Made by a program: the position numbers and the translations under genes
In this document: one piece after another, positions 26,241 through 34,966 of the stretch
Position numbering within the stretch: position 1 is the stretch's first letter
Layout: every line of letters starts with the position of its first letter
Source of the DNA: an uncultured Sulfitobacter sp.
GTDB taxonomy: Bacteria; Pseudomonadota; Alphaproteobacteria; Rhodobacterales; Rhodobacteraceae
DNA: 64,000 nt
Direction: 5' to 3'
NCBI GenBank assembly: GCA_905182645.1
Contig: CAJJCJ010000006.1
Span: 310,001 to 374,000, forward strand
Notes under the pieces: model-generated
What the model saw: only the letters and a program-made list of their open reading frames with translations
Databases searched by the model: none
What the model was told of the DNA's origin: nothing

Positions 26241-26765
26241 TTGACAACGATGATACCAGCTTGGGTAGACGGCGTATTACAGCCGGTTGAAAAACTGCAT
26301 GCGCACCTTGTTGGGTTGCGCCATAAAGCGGTGTCTGTGTTTGTGATGTGCGATGACGCAATTTTGCTTCAGCGCCGTGCTTTGGGCAAATACCACACGC
26401 CCGATCTTTGGGCGAACACCTGCTGCACCCATCCGCATTGGCAAGAAGACCCCGCCACCTGTGCGACCCGCCGTTTGACGCAAGAGATGGGGATCAGCGG
26501 TTTGGACCTCGTTCATCGTGGCGTCATCGAATACCGCGCGGATGTCGGCGGCGATATGATTGAACACGAGGTCGTCGATCTGTTCACTGCGCAAGCAAGC
26601 CGCGATTTGCCAATGGCCCTTAACCCTGATGAAGTGTCCGAGGTGGCGTGGGTGCCCATTGCCGAATTGCACCAGCAAGTCGCTGCCGATCCGAGCCGTT
26701 TTACACCGTGGCTGCGCATCTATCTGGCCGAACACGCTGGCCGGATTTTCGACACCCCCGAATGA
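26241..26765 (+). CDS. idi: Isopentenyl-diphosphate delta-isomerase (type I)
   Basis: 174-aa Nudix-fold isomerase interconverting IPP and DMAPP for isoprenoids (carotenoids, quinones). Active-site Cys in ANTCCTHPHW and the acidic site in VGGDMIEHEVV are present; LQRRALGKYHTPDLWANT is typical. A TTG start at 26241 (LTTMIPAWVDG) is proposed: GGGGGA lies 7-8 nt upstream and related proteins start MxxMIPAW; ATG 26250 is the alternative. Near heme genes and divergent from hemF, a grouping that suits a pigmented bacterium. Confidence 0.93.
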   Translation: MTTMIPAWVDGVLQPVEKLHAHLVGLRHKAVSVFVMCDDAILLQRRALGKYHTPDLWANTCCTHPHWQEDPATCATRRLTQEMGISGLDLVHRGVIEYRADVGGDMIEHEVVDLFTAQASRDLPMALNPDEVSEVAWVPIAELHQQVAADPSRFTPWLRIYLAEHAGRIFDTPE

Positions 26766-26802
26766 CGTTGTTCGCGCCCGTCTTTGCTGCAATACCATAA
26801 GC

Positions 26803-27855
26803 ATGCCCCAAACGTTTGATAGCATCTGTGCCATGTTAACCCATGGCTTTGACACCGTCATTGACGTGCGGTCGCCTGCGGAATTTGCGATTGACCATTT
26901 GCCCGGCGCGATCAATCTGCCCGCTTTGACCAACGACCAACGCGCAGACGTCGGGACGATGTACAAACAAGTCAGCCCTTTTGATGCCCGCAAAATTGGC
27001 GCAACGCTTGTGGCCCGCAACGTGGCGGATCATGTCGCTGGGCCATTGGCGCATCACGACGGAAGCTGGCGGCCCTTGGTCTATTGCTGGCGCGGCGGTC
27101 AACGGTCGGGGTCGTTCACCATGATCTTGCAACAGATTGGCTGGCGCGCTGATATCGTCGATGGCGGCTATATGCAGTGGCGCAGGCTAGTCAAAAAGGC
27201 GTTATATGACACCCCACTGCCGCACCGGTTGGTGTTGTTGGACGGCAATACCGGCACGGCCAAAACTGCCATTCTGGCCCGCCTTGCCGCAAGGGGTGTT
27301 CAGGTCATCGACCTTGAAGGATTGGCGGGTCATCGCGGGTCATCATTGGGTGCCGTCGCGGGTGGTCAGCCTGACCAAAAGCGATTTGAAACTGCTCTTG
27401 CCGTCGCACTTGATGGGTGTGACCCGTCCCGCCCGATTGTGGTCGAGGCGGAAAGTTCCAAGATCGGTCAGATCAATCTGCCGCCGCAATTGTGGGCCAA
27501 AATGGTTCAAGCACCGCGTATCATGATTGAGGCCCCAATCGACGCGCGCGCCGCATTTTTGGAAACCGCTTATGCCGATATGATCGCTGATCCGTCAGAG
27601 CTGGCCGCCCGCTTTGCCCCGCTGCGGTCCATTCGCGGACATGCCGTTGTCGATGGCTGGTTGGCGTTGTTGGATTCGGGTGAATTTCGCGCATTAGCAA
27701 AGGCTTTGATGGAACAGCATTACGATGCCGCCTATGCGAAATCGCGCGGGGTCGAGGCACCTGCTGTGGTCGCAACCGTCAATGTGAGTACCCTAGACGG
27801 CGCGGGTCAGGATGATGCGTCCGGTCAGATTATACAGGCTTTGTCTGCACTGTGA
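26803..27855 (+). CDS. mnmH: tRNA 2-selenouridine synthase
   Basis: 350 aa. N-terminal rhodanese domain (VIDVRSPAEFAIDHLPGAIN; active-site Cys95 in YCWRGGQRSGS) and a C-terminal P-loop domain (GNTGTAKT, 148-155). The enzyme exchanges sulfur for selenium at tRNA wobble position 34 using selenophosphate. The last 26 nt overlap the end of the convergent selD-fusion gene, which would supply that selenophosphate, so the two form a selenium-for-tRNA module. Start MPQTFDS chosen from the onset of homology; ribosome site is weak. Confidence 0.93.
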   Translation: MPQTFDSICAMLTHGFDTVIDVRSPAEFAIDHLPGAINLPALTNDQRADVGTMYKQVSPFDARKIGATLVARNVADHVAGPLAHHDGSWRPLVYCWRGGQRSGSFTMILQQIGWRADIVDGGYMQWRRLVKKALYDTPLPHRLVLLDGNTGTAKTAILARLAARGVQVIDLEGLAGHRGSSLGAVAGGQPDQKRFETALAVALDGCDPSRPIVVEAESSKIGQINLPPQLWAKMVQAPRIMIEAPIDARAAFLETAYADMIADPSELAARFAPLRSIRGHAVVDGWLALLDSGEFRALAKALMEQHYDAAYAKSRGVEAPAVVATVNVSTLDGAGQDDASGQIIQALSAL

Positions 27856-29998
27856 TGGCGCCGTCACCTATTTGAATTTTCCCGATGATTGCAGCCGGAT
27901 AACCCGCGGCCTGAAGCGCCAGCAGCATATCATGCGCTTGGTCTGCATCAATCGCTGCCAACAGCCCGCCAGCCGTTTGCGGATCAAACAGCAAATCGCC
28001 TTTTGGACCAACTGCGCCAAACACTGGTCCAGCGCCTGATCGGTTGTCTTTGAACAGGCTTGACCGCATCCCCGAGGTTGCCAAATCAAGTGCCCCTTGC
28101 ATCAACGGCACCGCATCCAGATCAATGATCGCGTCGACGCCCGACGCCTCGCACATACCACTAAGATGTCCGGCGAGGCCAAATCCGGTGACGTCTGTCA
28201 TTGCATGCGCGTCGCTTAATATTTGCGCCGCTTTTGCTTGTCCCATTGCCATCAAGCCCAGCGCTGCGACCACGTCTGCGCCGCGCGCTTGCCCTGCCAT
28301 TTCAGCGGCCATAAGCACCCCGCTGCCAATTGGTTTTGTCAGGATCAAAACGTCGCCAGATTTCGCGCCCGCGATGGTAATTGGGGCGGCGTCGCATAGC
28401 CCCGTGATCGTGAACCCGATGGTCAACTCGTCTCCCAATGACGAATGCCCACCGACGATTGCGGCACCTGCATCGTCCATCACGCTATGCGCAGTTTGCA
28501 TGATTTCGGCGAGTGTCCGGCGCTGCAATTCAGGCGACATGCGTGGCAAAATGATCGTCGCAGTTGCGGCTTGTGGGGCTGCCCCCATCGCCCATGCATC
28601 CCCAAGCGCGTGAACCGTCGCGATCTGTGTCATGGTCACGTGGTCAGCGGTAAAGCTGCGCAGGTGGTCTGTCGTCATGATCTGCGTTTGCCCGCCAGTC
28701 CGCAGGATCGCGGCGTCATCGCCTGTGATACTTTGTACGTCGTCGCAGTTGGGTGTTGGCAAATCCGCAAGCACTTCGCGCAGTGCTGCGGGTCCAACCT
28801 TGGCACCGCAGCCGCCGCACATCGGCCTGTCGCCAAGCGCATCCACGACCCCAAGTGCGACATCGCGCGGCAATGCGGGTGTTTTCATCTGTGGTAGATC
28901 GACGAATTGATCCATGAATTTGCGGTCAATCCGGTCTTTCCACTGCCAAAGCAGAGAACCCAACAGCGCCGTGCCAAATTTCTCGGCCAAGGCGCTTTTC
29001 TTACCCAGCGAGATAAGCTTGAGGTAATCGCCCTGCGGTGTGTAGCTTTGCAAATCACCACCCGACAAAATCGCCCGCAGATTGTAGGTTAAGACAGGTG
29101 CTTGGCGAACGGCAAACACACCCGCCTTGGGGCGTGGGTTTGCAGCCATGTGGGCGCAGTCACCCACCGCAAATATCGCCGGATCAGACGATTGCAGTGT
29201 TGGTCCAATGGTGATGAACCCGTCGTGCAGCGTGACGCCGATATCGGCTTGCCAATCATGCGGCTTCGCCCCTGCGGCCCCCGTGACAAACCCCGCTGTG
29301 ATGTGTCGCCCGTCACCCAACTGTACACCCATCTGGTCGACGCGGGCTACATCCGCTTGTTCAACAACTTGCACATCATTGCTGTCGAGAGCGGCGCGCA
29401 TTTTTGCCCGTGCGGTCGTGCCAAGGTCCCCAAGCACATCGTCTCGATCGATCAGATGAACTGTCGCGTCTGCGTCCAATGAATGGCGCATCGCCATTGC
29501 CAGTTCTGCACCTGCAACGCCGCCACCGATCACGGCGACTTTAGGTGACTTGGCGGTGGAGCGGTAGTGTTCCCATTTACTGGCGAATGGTCCAAGCGGT
29601 TTGGCGGGTGTTCCGTGATCTGCAAACCCAGACAAGGCGGGCATCGCGGAGGTGATCCCGACGTCGATGCTGAGCACGTCAAAGGCGATGGGCGGGCGCC
29701 CTGCAACAGACACTGTTTTCGCCGCGCGGTCCACCCCGTCAGCCGCCCCAAGGATCAGGCGCGCCCCTGCAAATCGGCAAAGCTTGACCAGATCAATGTC
29801 CAGTTCATCGCGGGTGTAATGCCCAGCGACGAATCCCGGCAACATGCCAGAATAGGGCGCTGTTGGCCCGGGGTTTATCACCGTTAGGCGCACCCCAACC
29901 AGCGGGTTCATACCCCATTTGCGCAGCACAAGCGCATGGGTATGGCCGCCCCCAATAAGGACAAGATCGCGGGTCAAGGGAAGCTGGGTGTTGTTCAT
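27830..29998 (-). CDS. selD: Fusion of NADH-dehydrogenase-like FAD oxidoreductase and selenide water dikinase
   Basis: 722 aa. Residues 1-375 are a pyridine-nucleotide-disulfide-type oxidoreductase: LVLIGGGHTHALVLR (FAD site), VAVIGGGVAGAELAMAM (NAD site), AIFAVGDCAHM. Residues about 385-722 are SelD: MCGGCGAKVGPAAL (catalytic Cys and Lys loop), SITGDDAAI, TDHLRSF, GGHSSLGDEL, MTDVTGFGLAGHL. SelD makes selenophosphate from selenide and ATP; the fused oxidoreductase probably reduces a selenium precursor. The catalytic position is Cys, not selenocysteine. Fusions of this order are known in bacteria. No selA/selB is in view; the partner here is mnmH. Confidence 0.93.
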   Translation of the reverse strand: MNNTQLPLTRDLVLIGGGHTHALVLRKWGMNPLVGVRLTVINPGPTAPYSGMLPGFVAGHYTRDELDIDLVKLCRFAGARLILGAADGVDRAAKTVSVAGRPPIAFDVLSIDVGITSAMPALSGFADHGTPAKPLGPFASKWEHYRSTAKSPKVAVIGGGVAGAELAMAMRHSLDADATVHLIDRDDVLGDLGTTARAKMRAALDSNDVQVVEQADVARVDQMGVQLGDGRHITAGFVTGAAGAKPHDWQADIGVTLHDGFITIGPTLQSSDPAIFAVGDCAHMAANPRPKAGVFAVRQAPVLTYNLRAILSGGDLQSYTPQGDYLKLISLGKKSALAEKFGTALLGSLLWQWKDRIDRKFMDQFVDLPQMKTPALPRDVALGVVDALGDRPMCGGCGAKVGPAALREVLADLPTPNCDDVQSITGDDAAILRTGGQTQIMTTDHLRSFTADHVTMTQIATVHALGDAWAMGAAPQAATATIILPRMSPELQRRTLAEIMQTAHSVMDDAGAAIVGGHSSLGDELTIGFTITGLCDAAPITIAGAKSGDVLILTKPIGSGVLMAAEMAGQARGADVVAALGLMAMGQAKAAQILSDAHAMTDVTGFGLAGHLSGMCEASGVDAIIDLDAVPLMQGALDLATSGMRSSLFKDNRSGAGPVFGAVGPKGDLLFDPQTAGGLLAAIDADQAHDMLLALQAAGYPAAIIGKIQIGDGAITVQTKPV

Positions 29999-30052
29999 GT
30001 GCCCTCTTTAGCGCATGCTTGAGCTAAGGCGCCACCCGTTGCCCCGATTAGT

Positions 30053-30064
30053 CACGACGTCGTG
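30053..30064. promoter_or_regulatory. 12-bp perfect palindrome between selD and the lipocalin gene
   Basis: CACGACGTCGTG reads the same on both strands. It lies 54 nt upstream of the selD-fusion start (read leftwards) and just after the end of the lipocalin-like gene. Position fits a regulator site in the selD promoter region; no binding protein can be named. Confidence 0.3.
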
Positions 30065-30075
30065 CATAAAACCGA

Positions 30076-31107
30076 TCATTCATAGCCTGTCATTTCCAAA
30101 TATCCGCGCCCTGTATGAGAGCCAGTGACCCGCACCGGCCCTTCCCAATATGGCACGGACGTGTCCATCCAGCTTTGGGTATTCAACGCCGATACAACCA
30201 CATCGATACCCGCATCGGGCAACGTCACCTTCCATGTCGTTGGCACACCACGCCCCGCGACTTGTGACTGCACGATCTTCTCGGCGTTAAACGCCCCGTC
30301 TGGATAGGCAACTGTTGTCCCGTCTGCACGGATCAGCGTGGCCCGCGAATAATCGCCGTCGCCGCGCAGCAAAAAACCCATCAGTTTTGACCCATCATCA
30401 AACGATAATGAAAACCAATCCCACCCTGTCTGATCGGCCCCAAGTGGTTGCGACGACCATTCACGGTCCAACCATGCGTTTCCGGTGACGGTCACATCAC
30501 CTGACGGCAACTGCAACGTCCCCGCGATGTCAAAGAATGGCTGTGAATAGTAGTATGACGCCTGCCCACCAGCCGATTTCACCGAATACCCCGCGTCGCC
30601 GTGCAACACGCGTGGCCCTGTTGCCTGCAGCGTCATATCATAGGCAAAATCGGGGCCAGCGGCCCGTAGAATGGCATCGCTATCTGGCCCTGAAAATGTC
30701 CATTCGTCGATCCATGCTTCAAATGGTTGTGCGGTCACGCCTGCTTGGCCGATCCCGCCACGTGCCAGCCGTTCGGTTACAAAGTGTGCATCGGGTGTTG
30801 TCACGGCCGCGTGCCCCATCCAAAGCTGCGGCGACGACCATCCAGTACCGTCTGTTGGGGTAAGTGCGGTGCGAAACAATGTCCATTGCAGCCCGTAATC
30901 GCGCCCGTCATCGCCAGTTAAATTGGCTGTCAAATACCACCATTCGATCCTGAAATCAGGGTGCGCCCCGTCATCGGACGGGAATGTAAACGTTGGATTC
31001 GGTTCGGGCAATGCAAAGCCTTCAGCGCTGGACCCAAGCCCTGCAAAGCCCTGTGCTAGGCTTGCCGCTGGCAACCACAGCAAGAGCGCAATCAACCTAA
31101 CGTTCAT
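30076..31107 (-). CDS. CrtC/AttH-type lipocalin-like secreted protein
   Basis: 343 aa with a signal peptide (MNVRLIALLLWLPAASLAQG). The mature protein has the marks of the AttH/carotenoid-1,2-hydratase lipocalin-like family: FPSDDGAHPDFRIEWWYLTA near the N-terminus, YYYSQPFFDIAG, WLDREWSSQPLG and GWDWFSLSFDDGS. Paired beta-barrels probably bind a hydrophobic ligand in the periplasm. Its start overlaps the 3' end of the permease gene by 11 nt. With the ATPase and permease it forms an AttEFGH-like unit. A carotenoid-hydratase role is less likely because no crt genes are nearby. Confidence 0.87.
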   Translation of the reverse strand: MNVRLIALLLWLPAASLAQGFAGLGSSAEGFALPEPNPTFTFPSDDGAHPDFRIEWWYLTANLTGDDGRDYGLQWTLFRTALTPTDGTGWSSPQLWMGHAAVTTPDAHFVTERLARGGIGQAGVTAQPFEAWIDEWTFSGPDSDAILRAAGPDFAYDMTLQATGPRVLHGDAGYSVKSAGGQASYYYSQPFFDIAGTLQLPSGDVTVTGNAWLDREWSSQPLGADQTGWDWFSLSFDDGSKLMGFLLRGDGDYSRATLIRADGTTVAYPDGAFNAEKIVQSQVAGRGVPTTWKVTLPDAGIDVVVSALNTQSWMDTSVPYWEGPVRVTGSHTGRGYLEMTGYE

Positions 31108-33469
31108 TTGAAAATACCTTGAGCAAATCAGCAGGTGGCGTGCGCGCCAATCGCAATGCGGGCCAAAGTGCCGCCAGCCCTGCGGCCAGTATCGCAAGCA
31201 CCCCAAGCTGAGCGTAGTCCCATGGGAAAAGGTACATCGGTAGCCGCCACCCGAACGCCGCCACATTGACCACCGCCAACAAAACCCACGCAAGCGCCAA
31301 ACCCAAAGGCAATGCAATCGCCCCCGTCAGGACCGCCAGCATCACTGTCCGGATCAGCTCGAGCCGTCCCAATTGAGCGCGCGTCAATCCCATCGCCCAC
31401 GCAGGTGCTAACTGCGGGACCCGCATTGCCGTCAGAGTTAGTAAGCTCATCAAAATCGCGAACCCTGCAACCGACAATGTCAGTACATTTAGGGCTGTTG
31501 TGACCGTGAATGTGCGGTCAAAAATCGCCAAAGAATGAGCTTTTATTCCGGCCTGATTGATCGCAGAACTGGCAGGCAATCCCACTTCGGACTGGAGGTC
31601 TTTTACCAATTCATCCACTTTTTTACGCGGTAGTCGCAGCCCGAATCTAAGTGGCCGAACATCTGGAAACAGTGTCTGAAAAAGGGATTCTGCAATAATT
31701 GCCTGCCCAATCGGATTGCCGTAGTCGCCATATATACCCGCAATCGTCAGCGGCTGTTCACCGACATTCACCACATCTCCGACAGTCAGATCGGCACCGC
31801 GTGCAAGTTGTTCATTGATCAAAATTGCCACGTTTGCGTGGACGTCTTTCCAAGGGGTTTTTCCAGCAGTTAGGAACGTCCAATTATCGCGGTAGGTCGC
31901 ATGGTTGCGCGCCCCAAACACGTCTGTTGCGCGGCCCGCGATTTTGACCTGTGTGGACATGATCGGCAACACCACGTCCACGCGCGGCGTCACAAAATCG
32001 ACGAGGGATGCCGCCTGTTCGGGGCTTTGCGCTGTCACATATAGCTCGGACGCGAGCCGCTGATCCAAGAAGGCGACGAACGTGAGCCGGAAGCTGCTTA
32101 CCATTGTCGACACGCCCACATTCGCGGCCATTGCCAGCAGCAGGGCCATGAGCGCGAGCGATAGACCGGGTAATTGTTGGCGCGTGTCCGCCCAAAACCA
32201 GCTGGAGACGACGCCGTGACTGCGATTGGCCGCAAACCCCAACACGGCGCGCAGAACGATAGGTAAACCCAAGGCCGCGCCAATCAACAATGCGCCGAGC
32301 AACACAAAGCCTGTCACGACACCATTGGCGGTCAATGCCAGCACAAATGCGGTGCATAGCAGTCCGGCTGATACCGCCGCCTGCACCTTTACACCGCGCC
32401 CAGCGATGACCGCGAGCGCGCGCGGTTGCGCCCCGGTAAGCAATGGCATGCGCGATAGTTTCCACAATGCCGTACTCGCAGCGACCCCTGTGCCGCCCAC
32501 CGCGATTGCCATGCCCGTCGCCCACCAAATCGGGCGCAACTGCAACGTGCCAGTCAACTCTGCCCCATAGAGCCCGCGCAATGTCGCGGCCACATCGGGC
32601 AGCAAAAAAACAGCGATCAGATACCCGAGTCCGACCCCAATCGCGCCTGCGATCAGCGCGAGGCCCAGCAGCTCGCCCCCGATCAGGCAGACCAGCAAGC
32701 GCAGCGGCACGCCAAGTGCGCGCAAGGTCCGCACCGTTGCGCGTCGTTGTTCAAACGCCAACCCGATCGCGCCGTGCACGATGAAAATTCCGACTGCAAA
32801 TGACAGCAATCCGAATGCAGTAAGGTTTAAATGAAAGCTATCTGTGAGCTGCCCGATGTCGGACCCACCTTGTGCAACTTGGCGGCTTAGTTGGGGTGCA
32901 ATTTGATCCAGCGACGTCTGACCCAGTGGTTGTTGGGGGCCGACGATCAGCGCATCCAATTCATTTGGTCGATCCAATAGTTTTTGTACGGTCCCCATGT
33001 CTGCAATCGCTGTCCCCGGCGCAATCGCTGGGTCGGAGACGGCGCCATCCAACGCAACATCGGGGGCGGCGAATATCCGTCCGCCCGTCACGATGAAATC
33101 TTGCAGGCCGCCGATGTTGCGCAACCCCACTGGGGTCAGCCCGCCTGGTGCCGATAAGGGGTCCAAGCCGATGAGCCGCGCATCGGCGACGCGTCCTTCG
33201 ATCACTGGGCTAACTAGCCAGCCAGCACGGCGCAGCGCAATATAGGTGTCTTGCGCAATCGGCTGCCCATCGCTGCGCACAAGCCGATCAAACTGCCCTT
33301 CGCCCAAGGTGGCCGCCGCCGCGTCATAGCTTGCGCGCGCCTCCGCGTTAATTGCCTGCACGCCGGACCAAAGCGCTGTCGCCAATGCAAGCCCCGCAAG
33401 CAAGGTGAACAATTGCAACGGATTGCGCCGCCAGTGACCGAACAACGCCGCAAAGGTAACGGCAATCAT
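31097..33469 (-). CDS. FtsX/LolE-type ABC transporter permease
   Basis: 790 aa with about eight to ten transmembrane segments in two FtsX-type repeats separated by large periplasmic loops (about residues 40-230 and 465-640). FGLLSFAVGIFIVHGAIGLA and the C-terminal FLVRLARTPPADLLKVF-like end (ARTPPADLLKVF) are typical of lipoprotein- or antimicrobial-exporting permeases. It overlaps the ATPase gene by 4 nt and the lipocalin-like gene by 11 nt. Likely a mechanotransmission permease moving a lipid or lipoprotein to the lipocalin-like partner; the cargo is unknown. Confidence 0.9.
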   Translation of the reverse strand: MIAVTFAALFGHWRRNPLQLFTLLAGLALATALWSGVQAINAEARASYDAAAATLGEGQFDRLVRSDGQPIAQDTYIALRRAGWLVSPVIEGRVADARLIGLDPLSAPGGLTPVGLRNIGGLQDFIVTGGRIFAAPDVALDGAVSDPAIAPGTAIADMGTVQKLLDRPNELDALIVGPQQPLGQTSLDQIAPQLSRQVAQGGSDIGQLTDSFHLNLTAFGLLSFAVGIFIVHGAIGLAFEQRRATVRTLRALGVPLRLLVCLIGGELLGLALIAGAIGVGLGYLIAVFLLPDVAATLRGLYGAELTGTLQLRPIWWATGMAIAVGGTGVAASTALWKLSRMPLLTGAQPRALAVIAGRGVKVQAAVSAGLLCTAFVLALTANGVVTGFVLLGALLIGAALGLPIVLRAVLGFAANRSHGVVSSWFWADTRQQLPGLSLALMALLLAMAANVGVSTMVSSFRLTFVAFLDQRLASELYVTAQSPEQAASLVDFVTPRVDVVLPIMSTQVKIAGRATDVFGARNHATYRDNWTFLTAGKTPWKDVHANVAILINEQLARGADLTVGDVVNVGEQPLTIAGIYGDYGNPIGQAIIAESLFQTLFPDVRPLRFGLRLPRKKVDELVKDLQSEVGLPASSAINQAGIKAHSLAIFDRTFTVTTALNVLTLSVAGFAILMSLLTLTAMRVPQLAPAWAMGLTRAQLGRLELIRTVMLAVLTGAIALPLGLALAWVLLAVVNVAAFGWRLPMYLFPWDYAQLGVLAILAAGLAALWPALRLARTPPADLLKVFSNER

Positions 33470-34122
33470 GCGATGCGCCCTGCGCGCAGGTGTAACCGGT
33501 TGTCCAAACGTGCGGCGAGCGCTGAAGAGTGTGTGACCATCAGCAGACCTGCGCCCGTCTCGGCCACAAGCGACAACATCACGTCCATGACGCTCGCTGC
33601 GGTGTCTTCATCCAGATTGCCTGTCGGCTCATCCGCCAATACCAACCGCGGCCGCGGCGCCAAAGTACGCGCAATCGCGACCCGCTGTTGTTGGCCGCCA
33701 GATAATTGTTCGGGGTATTTCGCCACCTGCGACGTCAATCCTAATCGGTCCGTCAGTGCGTCGACCCAGGTCGCGTCGTATTGCCCCGCGAGCCGCGCCT
33801 GAAACGCGATATTGGCAGCAATTGTTAGGCTCGGGATGAGATTAAATTGTTGGAATACAACGCCAACCGTCCCGCGCCGAAGCCCCGCGCGGCCAGCATC
33901 GTCCATGGCCGCAATGTCGGCCCCATCAATAGTGATTTGCCCCTGATCAGGCACATCCAACCCACCAATAAGGTGCAGGAGCGTACTTTTTCCGCTGCCC
34001 GATTCTCCCGTCAGTGCAAGACTTTGCCCGCCTTCCAGCGACAGATCAACACCGCGTAAAACGGCAAAAGGCCCATCGGCCGTATCATAGGTTTTGTGCA
34101 CGTCACGCGCGGAAAGCAGCAT
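33466..34122 (-). CDS. LolD/MacB-type ABC transporter ATPase
   Basis: 218-aa ATPase. Walker A GESGSGKST (about 38-46), Q-loop VFQQFNLIPSLT, signature LSGGQQQRVAIART, Walker B LVLADEPTGNLD, His in MVTHSSAL. The LIPSLT and EPTGNLD forms are typical of LolD/MacB ATPases that work with FtsX-type permeases. First gene of the three-gene operon; no clear ribosome-site problem. Cargo unknown. Confidence 0.93.
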   Translation of the reverse strand: MLLSARDVHKTYDTADGPFAVLRGVDLSLEGGQSLALTGESGSGKSTLLHLIGGLDVPDQGQITIDGADIAAMDDAGRAGLRRGTVGVVFQQFNLIPSLTIAANIAFQARLAGQYDATWVDALTDRLGLTSQVAKYPEQLSGGQQQRVAIARTLAPRPRLVLADEPTGNLDEDTAASVMDVMLSLVAETGAGLLMVTHSSALAARLDNRLHLRAGRIA

Positions 34123-34175
34123 TCTAAGCCTTTCATTCTATGGCTAAGGTAACGCGGTCTACCTGATTGGAAAGG

Positions 34176-34529
34176 TCAGCCTGCAATCATCTCAATGCGA
34201 TTGCCGACAGGGTCAAAAACGAAAAACCTGCACACGTCCACGAGCTTCGTATCCCAATAAATTTTATGGCCCGCCGCGACAAGCCGATCCGACAACCGAT
34301 CAATGTCAGTCACGACAAATGCAGGATGCGCCTTAGTTGCAGGCGCAAATGTCGGATCAACGCCAAAATGCACATTCAGGTCGCCGGCGCGCATCCAGAA
34401 ACCACCTCGGCCCACAAGCGGCGCCGGTTTTGGGACTTCGGCGAAGCCAAGCATAATGTAGAACGGGCGCAACAAATCCTCGGCGCCGGCTGGCAGCGCA
34501 AGTTGTATATGATCAAATGATTTTATCAT
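34176..34529 (-). CDS. VOC-family (glyoxalase-like) protein
   Basis: 117-aa single vicinal-oxygen-chelate domain. FDHIQLALPAGAE starts the first beta-alpha-beta-beta-beta module and HPAFVVTDIDRLSDRLVAAG the second; FFVFDPVGNRIEMI carries the usual metal Glu. Small stand-alone VOC proteins include glyoxalases, fosfomycin-type resistance enzymes and isomerases; nothing here decides which. Start MIKSFDHI has AGGTGGG immediately upstream. Confidence 0.85.
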   Translation of the reverse strand: MIKSFDHIQLALPAGAEDLLRPFYIMLGFAEVPKPAPLVGRGGFWMRAGDLNVHFGVDPTFAPATKAHPAFVVTDIDRLSDRLVAAGHKIYWDTKLVDVCRFFVFDPVGNRIEMIAG

Positions 34530-34678
34530 CCCACCTGATAGCCTAGTTGGCAAAATTTTACGAGGGATTGATGCAAGTCTATATCGATTGCTTGCTGTAC
34601 GCGTTAAGAAACTGGAAAGGGCCGCTTTGCTAAATCTTCCTTGGGTCGGGCGTATATATTTCTAAAGAAGGCACAGCC

Positions 34679-34846
34679 ATGCAAAAAAGCAAAACCAACG
34701 CCCAGAAAGTTCTCAAGCTCAAGGAAACGCATCCTGAGGAGCAAGGTCGCACAAGTGAAACTGCAACAATGTTTCGACTTTGGTCGCTGCTGTCCGACGA
34801 CGATGGCGTCCGAGACTTCACCGTTGGAAATCGCAATATCATCTAA
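34679..34846 (+). CDS. Candidate 55-aa small protein
   Basis: MQKSKTNAQKVLKLKETHPE and on to DFTVGNRNII. GAAGG stands 7 nt before the ATG and the codon use is like neighbouring genes. The product is small, charged, lacks a signal peptide, and is Lys-rich at the start and acidic in the middle (SDDDG). It fills part of the 437-nt gap between the VOC gene and the thiolase gene; the rest of the gap holds nothing I recognise. No family recognised. Confidence 0.45.
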   Translation: MQKSKTNAQKVLKLKETHPEEQGRTSETATMFRLWSLLSDDDGVRDFTVGNRNII

Positions 34847-34966
34847 ACGCGCTATTGGCGCAATATGTCGCCCCCTTGAAACACCATCAGTGAAATGACC
34901 CCACGTTTCGCTAGTCGGGCCGCCGTGTTTAGATAAAGTACCCGCAACAAACGGGGGAAACCAAAT

